Source: Botryosphaeria dothidea (taxonomy: Eukaryota > Ascomycota > Dothideomycetes > Botryosphaeriales > Botryosphaeriaceae). Taken from it: a stretch of DNA of 64,000 bases. The notes below the pieces were generated by a model. The model was not told where the DNA came from and did no database searches. It saw only the letters and a list, made by a program, of their open reading frames with translations. Positions 34,588-47,600 of this stretch are shown here, piece by piece. The translations under genes were made by a program, and so were the position numbers. The stretch is from the NCBI GenBank assembly GCA_011503125.2, contig WWBZ02000001.1, positions 4,526,001 through 4,590,000 of the forward strand, in the 5' to 3' direction. Numbering within the stretch: position 1 is the stretch's first letter; each line of letters starts with the position of its first letter.

Positions 34588-37565
34588 ATAATAGCTAAAG
34601 AAGAGAATTCTTAGTTACGGAGCTAGTTAGAAGCTTAAATTATCCTCTAACTACCTATCTATCCTTACTATACTCGATTTTTCTCTTATCTCCGCGGAAC
34701 TACGTTCCCTAAGATCCTAGTAAAAGAAAGTAAACTAGAAGAGAACTAATAATATACTCTAATTAAAGCTTAAATACCTTAAAGTAGCCCCTCTTAATAC
34801 TAAAGTAGACCTAGATTACTTTACTATACTACTCTAGAAGGCTATTTAAAGAATAATCTAGAAGACTATTCTAGTAGCGAGACCCTCGCCCTAGGCCTCT
34901 ATATAATAGATAAAGAAGTATTCGAATCTAGTATACTAGACTAGAGTAGCTAGAAGAAAGTAAATAGCTATAGGAAGGGAGAAGGACTAGATAGTTTACT
35001 AAACTATTACTAATAGTAAGAAGAGGTAGATTAGAAGAAATAGAATAAAAGTATAGCGTAGAATAGTAGCTAAGAGTATCTTAGACCTATCTATATTCTA
35101 GAAGCTCTTAAAGTAAATAAGAATAAAAGTATAAGAACTACTAGCCCTATCTTAGTTTCTACCCCTCTAAAGAGTAGATAGATAACTATACTACGATAAT
35201 TCGGCTAAGATAGAAATCCTTATTAACTAGTTCTTTCCTCCTTCTAGGGCTACCGACCTCTTAGACCTAAATAGATATATATATCTAGAGCTAGTAGAGA
35301 TCTTCTAAGGCGTTATCGAAGAGTAGGTTCTCTATACTATTAAGAAGCTTCCCCCGGATAAAGTACTAGGCCTAGATAAGATTATTAATAGGTTCCTAAA
35401 GTAGTACGCTTAGATACTAAGCGGACTACTTACTAGACTCTTCTAGAGATATCTCGTACTTATATACTATTCTAAGTAGTTTAAAAGCTCTATTACCGTA
35501 GTTCTAAGGAAACTATAGAGGGATAACTATACTAAAGCTAAGTTATTTAGACTAATTACTTTACTTAATACGCTAGAGAAGCTACTTAAGAGAATTATAG
35601 TAGATCGGATCTTCTAGGCGACTAAAGCCTATAAACTACTTCCTAATATATAGATAGAAGCTAGGAGAAATAGATTAGTAGTAGTAGCTCTCGACCTACT
35701 TACGAAATAGATCTATACTATTTAGGCGTAAGATTCTAGGCTAGTAGCCTTAGTTCTTAGCCTAGATATCTTAGGAGTATACGATTATATATTCTATAAG
35801 AGACTCCTCTATAATATAAGAATAGCGAGGCTCCCCGAATAGGTAGAAAGATTTACGTACTTCTTTCTATAGGACCGGACTACTTAGCTATCTTTTAGGA
35901 ACTTTACTAGCCCGCTAATCTAGACCTTAACCGGGATTCCTTAGAAATTCTTTCTATCCCTAATCCTCTATCTATTCTTTACCTCTAATCTACTTATATA
36001 ACTACGTAAAGGTAATATCTTCCCTCTTAGATTCGTCGACGATACTAATATTCTAGCCTTTAGTAGATCTATAGAATAAAACTATAGAATACTAGAGGAA
36101 GTATACTAAGTTTACGAGTACTAGGTAGCTACCTACGGGTTAGCGTTCTCGCTAGATAAGTACTATCTTATTTACTTTATAAGAAAGCCGAGGAGATTTA
36201 ATATAGTAGTAGATATCTATATTCCTAGATTTACTAGATATCTAAAGCCTATAATAAAGATTCTAGAAATCTACGTAGATAATAAGCTTAGATAGGAACT
36301 CTATATTAGGGAAATAGAAGCTAAGATAATTAAATAGTATATATCTCTCTCCCGACTCGTAGTATCTATCTAGGGAGCCTTATTTATTAAAGCCCGCTAT
36401 ATCTATACGGCCGTAGTAAGGCTAGCCCTTACTTATAGCTATAGAGTATAGTATACCTCGAAGAAGATCCTAAGATAGAGGAAAATAGCTATCTAGCTAC
36501 TATAGAAGATCTAAAACTAGTGCCTACGTACTATCTTAGGAGCGTATAAGTTAACTAGTATATAAATCTTAAAGTATAAGACGGAGATTCCTCTACTCTT
36601 ATTATATCTAAATAAACTAGTACTAGTCTAAACTATTAGAGCTAGAGATAGCCTAGCTATAGTAGTAGTAGAGGAAACTTACTAGAGTATTAAATAGATA
36701 GCTAGGGCTACTCTAAGTACTAGAGATACCGCTAGCCTAGCTAAAAGATTCTTACTTAGGAAAAAGATAAACTTTCTCTTTTACTACTACTCTTCTATCT
36801 ACTAGAGCCTTCTAGAGCGAATAAAATTACGTATAATATATAGAAATAAGTAGAAGGAGAGATAGATAAAGTTTACTAGCTAAGAAAAGTAAGATAAGCT
36901 AGTAGCCTAAAGTATATAGTAGAACCCGAAAATTAGATAAATCTATAGCGAACTATCTAAGCTATAGAGTATACTCGCTACTTTACTACGTATAGAGTAT
37001 ATTAGACTAGAGAATTTTCTCTCTAGGCGTAAGATACTAGAATATCTTAGCTCTATCTATCTATACGGCTAGTATAGATAAACTTTAAAATATATTCTTC
37101 TCTTCTACCCCGACTTCTAATAGAATAGAGTATAGATACTCTAAAAGATAGGAACTACGGACTACTATTCTCTCCTCTTAACGAAGAAGGGAATTAAAGT
37201 AGCGATAGACTAGTTCTTACGCCTAGGGCTACTTAAGTAATTTAGCCTAGTAAGAGAACTAATTTAGAAGAATAACTAGAAAGAGAAGCTAGAAGAACTA
37301 CTAGAACTACTAGAACTACTAGAACCTAGATAACTACGAGAATAAAGACTAAAGAGATAGGTTTAGTAGGTAAATATAGGGCTACTATAGTAGTCGCTAC
37401 TAGTAAAAAGAAAAAATAGAATTAGTATAGAATAGTATACCTAGAGAGAGAGAAGGGGTTTTACTAGACGAAAAGATTTTTTCTCTTATATAAAATAATA
37501 ATAGATAGCTAGCCCCGTATAAACCCGTAAGAGAGCTATATCGGGAAGAAATAAATTTATCTATC

Positions 37566-37791
37566 TATAAGATTAAGATTAGCTATTATAGCTATCTTAA
37601 TTAAACTATCGGTAAGACTATAGTATATAGAGAAGGTAATACCTCCTTAGAGGGGGTAATATAGATTAAAGTTCCTAAGAAGAACGTATTCTTCTTATCT
37701 ACTAAGAACTTTTAGAAGAAGAAAGAATATTTCTAAAGAGGTACTAGTATAGGATAGTAGTACTAGATTATAGTAGTTATATATATAGATA
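37566..37791 (-). mobile_element. LINE A, third segment
   Basis: After the TSD of LINE B (37566-37577), antisense APE-domain sequence of A continues from the 20830 break. It then stops at the insertion of LINE D, whose 18-bp TSD tagttatatatatagata is 37774-37791 and 53892-53909. Confidence 0.8.
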
Positions 37792-37979
37792 GATAGATAG
37801 ATAAATTTATTTCTTCTCGATATAGCTTCCTTACGGGTTTATACGAGGCTAGCTATCTATTATTATTTTATACGAGGGGGAAAATCTTTTCGCCTAGTAA
37901 AACCCCTCCTCTCTCTCTAGATATACTATTCTATACTAGTTCTATTTTTTCTTCTTACCGGTAGCGGCTACTATAGTAG

Positions 37980-38351
37980 TATAATAAACGGACCTTAGAG
38001 GGCGGAGAGACGAGATAACGAAGCCGGTAAAGGTAGTAGGAGTAAAGCAATGCCGAAGTATAAGGGTATAGTTTAAAGAGCGAGGGTATAAGGTGCGAAA
38101 GACGAGGGACGAGGGACGAGGGACGAGGGAGGCAAGCAAGGTCTAATTTAAGGCGTACTAAGTTATACGCGAGGAATACTTATTACTAGACTAAAGAACT
38201 AACTACAAAGTAGAGGGGCGAGCTTTATATATATAAAGAACGAACTAAAATACTAGCTTCCTAATTTATAAGTAGGTAAGTCTAGATCTAGATTTTAAAT
38301 TAACGAAGGTAAACGAGAGGTAAGGGGTCTAAGTAAGCTACGTTTATAATA
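37980..38351 (-). repeat. Gypsy-2 3' LTR (minus strand)
   Basis: 372 bp, 15 bp shorter than LTRs of copy 1, mostly because it has fewer heptamers (array near 38100-38130). The polypurine tract complement follows at 38352-38367. Confidence 0.88.
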
Positions 38352-38399
38352 GTAGGCTCTCCTCTCTAGGGGTAAGTTCCTACGAGCCTTTAGCTTAAG

Positions 38400-41300
38400 G
38401 GTCGAGGTTTCGAAGGGTAACGTTTATAGAACGTATTAAGGGCCTTAAGGTCTTTAATAAGGTCGTAAGGTTCCTAGGTTAATATCGAGTAACCAGTCTA
38501 TTTTACGAGGTATTTTAGTTGTCTCCGGGTTGCTTTAACGTCTAGAATCTCTTCTACCCTATACTCTTCTTCGCCGTTAACGATAACGGGCGGGGGCGGA
38601 GGTTAGACTTAATTAGATAAGGAGTTAGAGACTACGGGTTCGAGTAAAGAGACGTGGAATATAGAGTGGACTTTTATCGTCCTTAGTAGTTCTAGGCGAT
38701 AGGTATAGGTCGAGATCTTCTCTAGAATAGGAAAGGGGCTAAGGCGTTTAAAGTCAAGTTTATCCGAAGGCCTTGTTGTCGAGATATGCCTTCTTAGGAG
38801 CCAAACAAGGTCACCAGGCTTAAAGACGGGTGGCGAAATACGGTCTTTATTGGCCTATTCTACGTAGGCGTCTTATGCGAATCGAATTTCTTAGCGAAGG
38901 TAGTTTTCGAGGTTTTCGAGGTTCTCTTAGAAGAGGCGTAGGGGTTCGAGGGGGGCTAAGATCGAGTCTTTTTATAGAATCTTATAACGAGGGTGGAAGC
39001 CGTAGTTTACGAAGAAAGGTGTAACCTTAGTCGTAGTCGAGATCGTATTATTATAAGCGAATTTAGCAAGGGAGAGAAAGTCGTTCTAATCGTCTTATTA
39101 ATACGAAACGTAGGCACGCAGGTATTATTCGAGAATAGCGTTAATACGCTCTATCTAGCCGTCGGTTTACGGGTAGAAAGCCGTACTAAAGTTAGTCTTA
39201 ATAGATAGGGATCTACTAAGAGCTCTAGTAAATTTAGAGGTAAAAATCGAGCCGCGGTTAGATACGAAGTCGTCGGGTAAGCTATATAGTCGAAAAACGT
39301 AGTCTCGATAAAGCTTAGTAAGCTCTATCGAATCGAGGGTTATTTAGCAAGGGATAAAGTAAGCTATTTTAGTTAGTCGATCTACGACTACTAGTATAGT
39401 ATCGAACGAGTTAGACGTTAGAAGTCCCGTAATTAAATTAAGAGAAACGGATTGCTAGCGGCGTTGTAGTACTTTAAGGGGTTTTAAATATCTATAGGGG
39501 GCATGTCGAGCGGGTTTAATTCTTTGGCAGGTCTTATAGTTTCGTATAAAACGAGCTACTGTCTGGCGTAGACCTAGCCACCAGAAATTACGAGTAACGA
39601 GTTTAAATATTACTACTTAGCCTGGGTGTCCAGCAGCCGAATACGAGTATTAAGAGCTAATAATTCTTTAGCGGAGGCTTAGATCTTTAGGAATATAGAT
39701 AAGTCCATTAACTAGTAATAGACCATCGTTATCCTTAGAATATGCGCCTAAATCTACCTTAGGATGTCGAAGTACGTAGGTATCGAGTAAAGTAAGAATC
39801 TCTTATCCAAGAGTATCCTTATCGAGTACTAAGCGAATATTACTAGCTAGAGACGGTTCTAGCCTAGCGATTAAATGTCGAGTAGAAATAAGGGTCGAAA
39901 TTTCGAATTTTTTAGAGGTAAGGATCGTAGTAGGGGGTAGGCGCCCCTCTCGAGCAGGGAGGTCTCCTAACCGTCTTATTAACGTATCCGCGCGTTAATT
40001 CTTAGTTCCTAGGCGGTAGACGATCTTAAAGTCGAGTTCTAAGAGTTTAATTGCCCAGCGTGCTTACCGACGGTTTAGAATTTACTTAGAGGCAAAGCTA
40101 GTTAAATTCGAGTAATCTATAAGAACTAGGAGTGGCGAGGAGAGGTTAATAACGAGGGAACGGTATTCCTTTAGGGCTTCTACAATAGCTAAGAGTTCCT
40201 TATCTCTAATACTATAGTTCTACTCTACGGGGGTTATTTTCCGAGAGTAGTAGGCGATAGGATATAGGATTCTTCTGCCATCCTCGTAGGTTACCTATTA
40301 GGATAAAATTACGGAGATAACAAAGTCGGATAAGTCGGTTTTAAGGATAGTTTCGAGTTAGGGGTTAAAGTGTCGGAGGATTAGGTAAGAGTAGAAGGCT
40401 TCCTTAAGATAAGTAAATGCCTTATCCTATTCTTTTCCCTAAGTAAAACGAATATTCTTAGCTAGGAGCCTAAAGAGGGCTCTAGCTTTTCGAGAGTATC
40501 CTTTAATAAATCGTCGGTAAAAGTTTACAAAGCTAAGGAACGATTAAAGATCTTTAACTAAGCGGGGAATCTCCTAGTCTTTTACGGCGGCTATCTTAGC
40601 TAGGTCTATAGAGATACCGTCTAGGGAGATAACGAAGCTAAGGAACGTAGTCGAAGTCGTATAGAAGTTATATTTTTCGCCTTTAACGTATAAGCCTGCT
40701 TTACGAAGCTTTTCGAGGACTAATCGGACGTGTTCGTAGTGCTTCTTCTTAGTTTCCGAGTAGATAAGGATATTATCTAGATAGACGACGCACTAGCGGT
40801 TAAGATATTTACGTAGCGTATCGTTAACGAATTATTAGTAGGTAGTAGGCGTATTCGTAAGGCTAAAGGGCATAATAAGGTATTCGTATAGGCTATAGCG
40901 AGTCCTAAAGGCGGTTAAGTATTCGGAGCCTTTCTTAATCCGGATAAGGTTATAAGCACCGCGAAGGTCGAGTCGAGTAAAAATACGAGAGCCCTAAAGT
41001 TGACGGAGAGTCTCGTTAACTAAGAGGAGTAGATAACGGTTCTTTTTCGTAATACTATTTAGTTCGCGATAATCCACGCAAAAACGAAGGCCGCTACCTA
41101 GCTTCTTAATAAAGAGAATAGGGGACGTAGAGGATAAGGATAAGGGCCGAATAAAACCTTTCTTAAGGTTTTTATCAAGGTATTCACGTAGAGCCTTAAG
41201 CTCTAAATCGGATATTAAGTAGAGAGAACCGAATGGGGGTTTCTTGCCCTCTTCTAATGAAATCTTATAATTAATATATCGATGTGGGGGAAGTCTATCG

Positions 41301-43340
41301 GCCTCTTTCTTCGTAAAGAAGGGAAGAAGATAGTAGAATCGAGCGGGGATTCGTGAGCGGAGGGTTTCGAGTTCTTATTCCGGGGTTTGTTATTCCGTTT
41401 TCTTAAGGTTATTAAGGTGTTCTTAGATCTCCTTAATTAATACGGCGTATATCCTAGTCTTATCTCGTTAGACGTAACGAGTAAGGGCGGCGTAGGATAT
41501 AGTAGCGCAAGAGATCGAAGGCGAATTAGGAGGCGAGGGGGAAAGCGTAGTTGTGGGTTGGCGAGTAGGTAAGCAATTTGCTTGGCAAAAAGGAGAGGCG
41601 AAGGTAATCGTGTTTTTTAACCATAGGACGTGTGGATTATGTCGTTCTAGCCAGGGTTTTCCTAGGATAATTAAGTATTAACCGAGCTTAGTTACTTAGA
41701 AGGTAACGAGTTCTTAATACTAATTAATATTAAGTTAAAGGTCGGCCTCGTAGGTAATCCGTCCGGCGATAGATCCGTCCGCGAGTTCGAGGGATTTAGC
41801 TTGGGGTTTTTAGCGTGTAGGGATCGAATAGGATATAATAAAGGCATTATCTATAAAAAGGGACGAGGCACTAGAGTCTAACATAGCCGAAGTTTCGATT
41901 TTATTATTAACTACTAATTTAAGGATAAGGAGCGGACGTTTCCTAAGATCTATAGCACGGGGCTATAGGGTACGGGGTTCTAAAGATAAAAACGAGAGTA
42001 TTCTAAGATTTAAAGACGCGAGGGAAGCAAGAATAGAAAACTAATTCGAAGTAGAGATCGGATAAGGGCTAGGTAGGTGCCGGGGGCTACCTAGCCTTCT
42101 ACGTTTTTTAATACGTAGAGGACTAACGCTATAGGAGGTATTATCGGTTAATTTAGAGTAGTTAGTAACGTAGGTGTATGCGAAGTTGTGTTAAGTTTAA
42201 GCCCCTTAGCTTTAGCTTTAGGGCACTCTTTAACCTAATAGTTAGGGTTACTATAGTAGGCGCAGAGGTTATTAGCTTTCCGGTAAGCCTTTCGAGCGGT
42301 GGCATCTAGTTCCATAGGTTTACCTTAAGGAATCGAGGTTAGCGTGGGAGACGAAGGTTAGGAAGTAGTTAGTGTAAAGAGAGGAGTCGAGGTAGGGATA
42401 CGAGTTACGGGCATCTTTTTCTCAATTGTTCGAGCATAGAGTTAGTTGTCCAACGCAATGCAGGTTTCAGCGAATTTTCCGAATTCTATTAGCATAGAAC
42501 GTCTAATAAGAAGGTCCTTAAGATTCTCCTTAAGGCTAAGGCGGAAGTAGTAGATCTTAACTACGTTTTCTTTCTAACCGAGGGTCGTAATAAGCGAGAG
42601 GAACCGTAAGTAGTAAGCCGAGTAGGACTTGTCTTATTTAAGTGCGAGGAGGGATCGTTCGGCCGTTACGTAAGCGTTAGGATCGTCGAATACGGCCTTA
42701 AGAGCTTGGTAGAAGGACTTATAGTTATCGAATTCTATAGAGCCGTTCGAAGCAGAGACGTAAGGGGCAAACTAGGTGTAAGCCGTATCGCGAAGATATA
42801 AACTAGCGTAGGTAATCTTAGCTGTATCCGTTATAAAGGCAGATAGATCCGAGGTAAATTTGAGTTAAAGTTGCGTGGCGAAGTTCTAGAACCGAGTGCG
42901 TTCTCCTTTAAAGGGTTCTAGATCCGATATCTTAGGGATGCGGGGACGAGGGGTAGGAGTTTCTAAAGAAGATACTATAGACGTAGTAGCCGGAGTGTTA
43001 GCAGGAAGGTTCGGGGCTAGTAGTTAGAGTCGGGCGAAGGCTTTATCTTGGCCGAAACCGTAGTAGTAAAAGATGCAAGCAACTTAGGCGTTCGTAGCAT
43101 TCTTAGGGATAACTAGTAAATCGATATCGGATCTTAGGCAGGATTGTCTTCCTCTAGCGTACGCCTAGCTAAGGGTAACGCGTAGGGAAACCGGGATATC
43201 TTCAGGGAAGGTAGGACGAGCATTAACAGGGATAGGGACTTAATCGAGGATTTAGAAAAGCGTCTCCCAAGGGTCGGGAGGCGGGTCGTTTCTTATTTCG
43301 AAGGCTATAGTCTTAGGCTTGGACGAGAGCTTTAGGCCTA
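38400..43340 (-). pseudogene. Gypsy-2 gag-pol remnant
   Basis: Antisense counterpart of the gypsy-1 polyprotein, with the same domain order read from 43.3 to 38.4 kb. Stops interrupt every domain. The longest surviving minus-strand frame here is an LTR/gag leader piece at about 43252-43543. Plus-strand open stretches at 38830-39208 are antisense shadows of integrase. Confidence 0.8.
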
Positions 43341-43361
43341 CTAGATAAGAGTCTAGTAAAA

Positions 43362-43733
43362 TATAATAAACGGACCTTAGAGGGCGGAGAGACGAGATAA
43401 CGAAGCCGGTAAAGGCAGTAGAGGTAAAGTAATGCCGAAGTATAAGGGTGTAGTTTAAAGGGCGAGGGTATAAGGTGCGAAAGACGAGGGACGAGGGACG
43501 AGGGACGAGGGAGGTAAGCAAGGTCTAATTTAAGGCGTACCAAGTTATACGCGAGGAATACTTATTACTAGACTAAAGAACTAACTACAAAGTAGAGGGG
43601 CGAGCTTTATATACATAAAGAACGAACTAAAATACTAGCTTTCTAATTTATAAGTAGGTAAGTCTAGATCTAGATTTTAAATTAACGAAGATAAACGAGA
43701 GGTAAGGGGTCTAAGCAAGCCACGTTTATAACA
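43362..43733 (-). repeat. Gypsy-2 5' LTR (minus strand)
   Basis: 372 bp, the same length as its partner at 37980-38351. It retains the original CA-like terminus (ACA at 43731-43733 on the plus strand), so it is slightly less mutated. Confidence 0.88.
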
Positions 43734-44595
43734 AGTAGCCCTATATTTATCTACTAGACCTATTCTTTTAGTTCTTATCCTCGTAATTATCCGGGTTCTA
43801 GTAGTTCTAGTAGTTCTAGTAGTCCTTCTAGTTTCTCTTTCTAGTTACCCTCCTAAATTAGTTCTCTTACTAGGCTAAATTACTTAAGTAGCCTTAGGCG
43901 TAAGAACTAGTCTATCGCTACTTTAATCCTCTTCTTTATTAAGAGAAGAGAATAGTAGTCCGTAGTTCCTATCTTTTAGAGTATCTATACTCTACTCTAT
44001 TAGAAGTCGGGATAGAAGAGAAGAATATACTTTAGGGTTTATTTATACTAGCTATATAGGTAGGTAGAGCTAAGATACCCTAGTACCTTACGCCTAGAGA
44101 GAAAGTCCTCTAGTCTAATATACTCTATACGTAATAGAGTAGCGAGTATACTCTATAGCTTAGGTAGTTCGCTATAGATTTATCTAATTTTTAGGTTCTA
44201 CTATATACTTTAGGCTACTAGCTTACCTTATCTTTCTTAGCTAGTAAACTTTATCTATCTCTTCTTCTACTTATTTCTATATACTATACGTAGTCTTATT
44301 CGCTCTAAAAGACTCTAGTAGGTAGGGAGGTAGTAGTAAAAGAGAGAGTTTACCTTTTTCCTAAGTAGAGATCTTCTAGCTAGGCTAGCGGTATCTTTAG
44401 TACTTAGAGTAGCTCTAGCTATCTATTTAATACTTTAGTAAGTTTTCTCTACTACTACTATAACTAGGCTATCTCTAGCTCTAATAGTTTAGGCTAGTAC
44501 TAATTTATCTAGATATAATAAGAGTAGAGAAATTCCCGTCTTATACTCTAAGATTTATATACTAGTTAACTTATACGCTTCTAAGATAGTACGTA

Positions 44596-44613
44596 AAAAA
44601 AATATAACCATAC

Positions 44614-44645
<32 letters not shown>

Positions 44646-47600
44646 ATAACCATACTAAAAAATCGACCCTAAGCTACGGCGCCGGGAGAGGGCCCTAGGG
44701 ACTCTCCTAGGCTTCGCGAGTCCTAAAATAGTACTTAAGACAACTATAGCCGCGAAGTAGTTAATATAGAGGATATAGGAAGAGGCGAACAGCCTCCCCT
44801 AGTAACTACCTCTATCTAGCCCTAATATACCCCTAAGAAACCGTAGAGCACCTAGTATAGCGTAGAATACGTTAAGAGAGCCTTAAAAATAGCAGATACC
44901 CTCCTCTAAGCCCTATAAACATCCGCTAGCCTCCCTTTAGTCCTCTCTAGCTAGGTAAAAAATTTTCTCGATATTACTAAGACAATCTTCTAGGATTATA
45001 TTACTATCTACTAGAAGGTAGCTACTAAGGAGCCAGGCCTTAAGGATATCCTTAAAGAGGTCTAATAGGTCTAAAAGATAGTTAACCGTATCTAGGCTAC
45101 CTCTATACCTACACCCAACACTCGTAGCTAGGTATAAATTATAGCCTAAGCAGCCCCGAAGCCCCCTACCCCCCTAGCTACCACTAAACTTACCCTCTAC
45201 TTCCTAGAGATAGTAAATAGATAAGAAATAGCTAAGCTCTTAAATAAGGTAATTATTAGAAAGATCTAGATAGGAAAAAGCTAGGCGTATAAGAAAGTAC
45301 TTACTACTAAGAAGCTTCCTAGTAGAGACGTTAAGATCTTTATACCGGATAAAGTAACTAGAATAGCCCTTCTTTAGGACTAGAAATAGACTATAGAACT
45401 AGGAAAAGAAGTTAGGCCTAACCAGTAGCTATACTTAGTACTAGTATATAACGTCCCTCGAGAAGAAATCGATACTATAGACCCCTAAACTATCTAAACT
45501 ATCTAGGAGTAGAATCTATCTCTATATCTAGGACTACGTATTAGTAAGCTAGCCTGGCTAAAGAGGAAGCTTCTAGAGAGGAAAACTTACTCGGCTATTA
45601 TCCTTAGTACTATAAACCCCGAAACCGCCAACTAGATTATTAATAAGGGACTTATTATTAACTTTGCTATCTATATAGCGTAGTACTATAACGCAGCCTT
45701 TATAGTAACCTAGTATTTTAAGTGCTAGGCCTACGAATATATTACTAACTATTATAAAAAGAAGGAAAAGTGCGGATAGTGCAGCAAGGCATATAATACT
45801 AGGGACTGCCCTAAGGAAAGTATATAGTGCGTAAACTACTCTTAAAAGTATATAGCCTAGAGCAACTCCTGCCTAGCACGTAGAGCCTACTATACTAAGG
45901 CCGCCTAGGCCCGCCTAGTAGCACTAGAAAGGTACCGGGAAGGACCCCTAATAACTAAAATATAGCCTTAAACTAACTAGTTAACCGTTGGACTAAGGAA
46001 GAGAATTAGGGAGGAGAAGCCGGTTAAGAGGGGACTAGGTAGGCTAAGAGACTTAAGCCGCTCCCCGCCTCCTAACTAAATAAGGTTTACCGGACTTAAT
46101 AGCTTATAACACGCCTTAGAGGAGCCCGCGGGAACTCCCTCCTTATAGCCTATACTACTAGCCCCCTCGTAGCCGGACCTAGAGATAGAAGGAAGTTAAT
46201 ATTAGATATAGGCTCTCTCTCTATTATATAGTATAACGTCTATAAGAGTAAGGATAGAGTAATGCTCCCGCTCTTTAAGGAAGTGGACCTAAAGATCTAC
46301 TATATCCTAGCTATCTAGAAACCTTAGAGGAACCCGAGGGTTAAGATAATAGCAAGATACCCTGCCTACTATATAGTTTTTCCCTAGGAGGGAGTAGCAA
46401 GAACCTACTTCTTTATAAGTAAGGCTATTAGCCCCGACTCCTGGCAAGCAATAGTCCATTTACTAGATCTTATTATACTATCCCTTATTACTAGGATATA
46501 TATAATCTATATCTATAACTACTATAATCTCCCGCTAGCCTCTTATACTAGTATAGCGCTAGAAACCCTATCTCTTCTACCGGAAGTTCTTAGAAAACTA
46601 GGGGAGTATATTCTCCTAGGGGACTTTAACCTCCACTATCCTATCTAGGAAGGTATAACCTCCCTAATATACTATACCCTAGCGGATAACCTAATTAAGA
46701 TAGCTACCGCAGCTAATCTTAACCTAGCCCTTCTAAGGAGTACTATTACTAGACGAGATAGTAGCAGCGAGAGTACTCTAGACCTTATCTTTATATTACG
46801 GTGGCTAGAGGAGAGAATCCTTAGCTATAGAGTTAGCTAGGAGCTCGAATCATCCTCTAACCACCTACCTATCCTTACTACACTTAATTTTTCTCCTACC
46901 CCCGTAGAACTACGCCCCCTAAGACCCTAGTAGAAGAAAGTAGACTAGAAGAGAACTAATAATATACTCTAATTAAAGCTCGAACACCTTAAAGTAACCC
47001 CTCTTAACACTAAAGCAGACCTAGATTACTTTACTATACTACTCTAGGAGGCCATCTAAAGGATAATCTAGGAGACTATCCTAGTAGCGAGACCCTCGCC
47101 CTAGGCCTCTATATAATAGATAAAGAAGTGTTCGGACCTAGTATACTAGGCTAGAGTAGCTAGAAGGAAGTAGACGGCTATAGGGAGGGAGGAGGACTAG
47201 GTAGTATACTAAACTATTGCTAATAGCAAGAAGAGGCAAATTAGAAGAGATAGAATAAAAGTATAGCGCAGAATAGTAGCTGAGATTACTTCGGACCTAT
47301 CTATACTCTAGAAGCTCTTAAAGTAGGTAAGAACAAGGGCACTAGAACCTCTAGCCCTACCTTAGTTCCCACCCCTCTAGGGAGCAGATAAATAACTATA
47401 TTACGATAACTAGTCCAAGGCAGAAATCCTTACCAACTAGTTCTTCCTACCTCCTAGGGCCACCGACCTCTTAGATCTAGATAGGTGTATATACCTAGTA
47501 CTAGTAGAGATTCCCTAAGACCTTACTAAAGAGTAGGTCCTCTATACTATTAAGAAGCTTCCCCTAGATAAGGCACTAGGCCTAGATAAGATTACTAATA

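Larger units (their letters stand above)
20831..37565 (+). mobile_element. LINE B, full length but interrupted twice
   Basis: LINE B occupies 20831-22883, 28655-28780 and 34588-37565. With the insertions removed it is about 5144 bp, the length of intact copies. It starts a few bases before the ORF1 start (ATG mutated to ATA) and ends in a TATC tail. A 12-bp TSD, tataagattaag, flanks it. SINE-1 entered at 22883 (8-bp TSD ttcttata) and gypsy-1 at 28780 (5-bp TSD ataat). Heavily RIP-mutated, but the RT motif reads FVDDTN near 36030. Confidence 0.9.
37980..43733 (-). mobile_element. Ty3/gypsy chromovirus, copy 2 (minus strand)
   Basis: LTRs of 372 bp at 37980-38351 and 43362-43733, with the TSD agtag (37975-37979, 43734-43738). 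The same family as copy 1: antisense chromodomain near 38460-38600, integrase near 39100-39700, RT near 40750-41200, zinc knuckle near 42240. RIP damage is heavy but at partly different sites from copy 1. It is inserted in LINE D. Confidence 0.92.

Noticed and set aside
38830..39208. Plus-strand ORFs of 64 and 71 codons, with a relative on the minus strand at 33344-33559
   Set aside because: They lie antisense to gypsy integrase. Their recurrence reflects the two gypsy copies.
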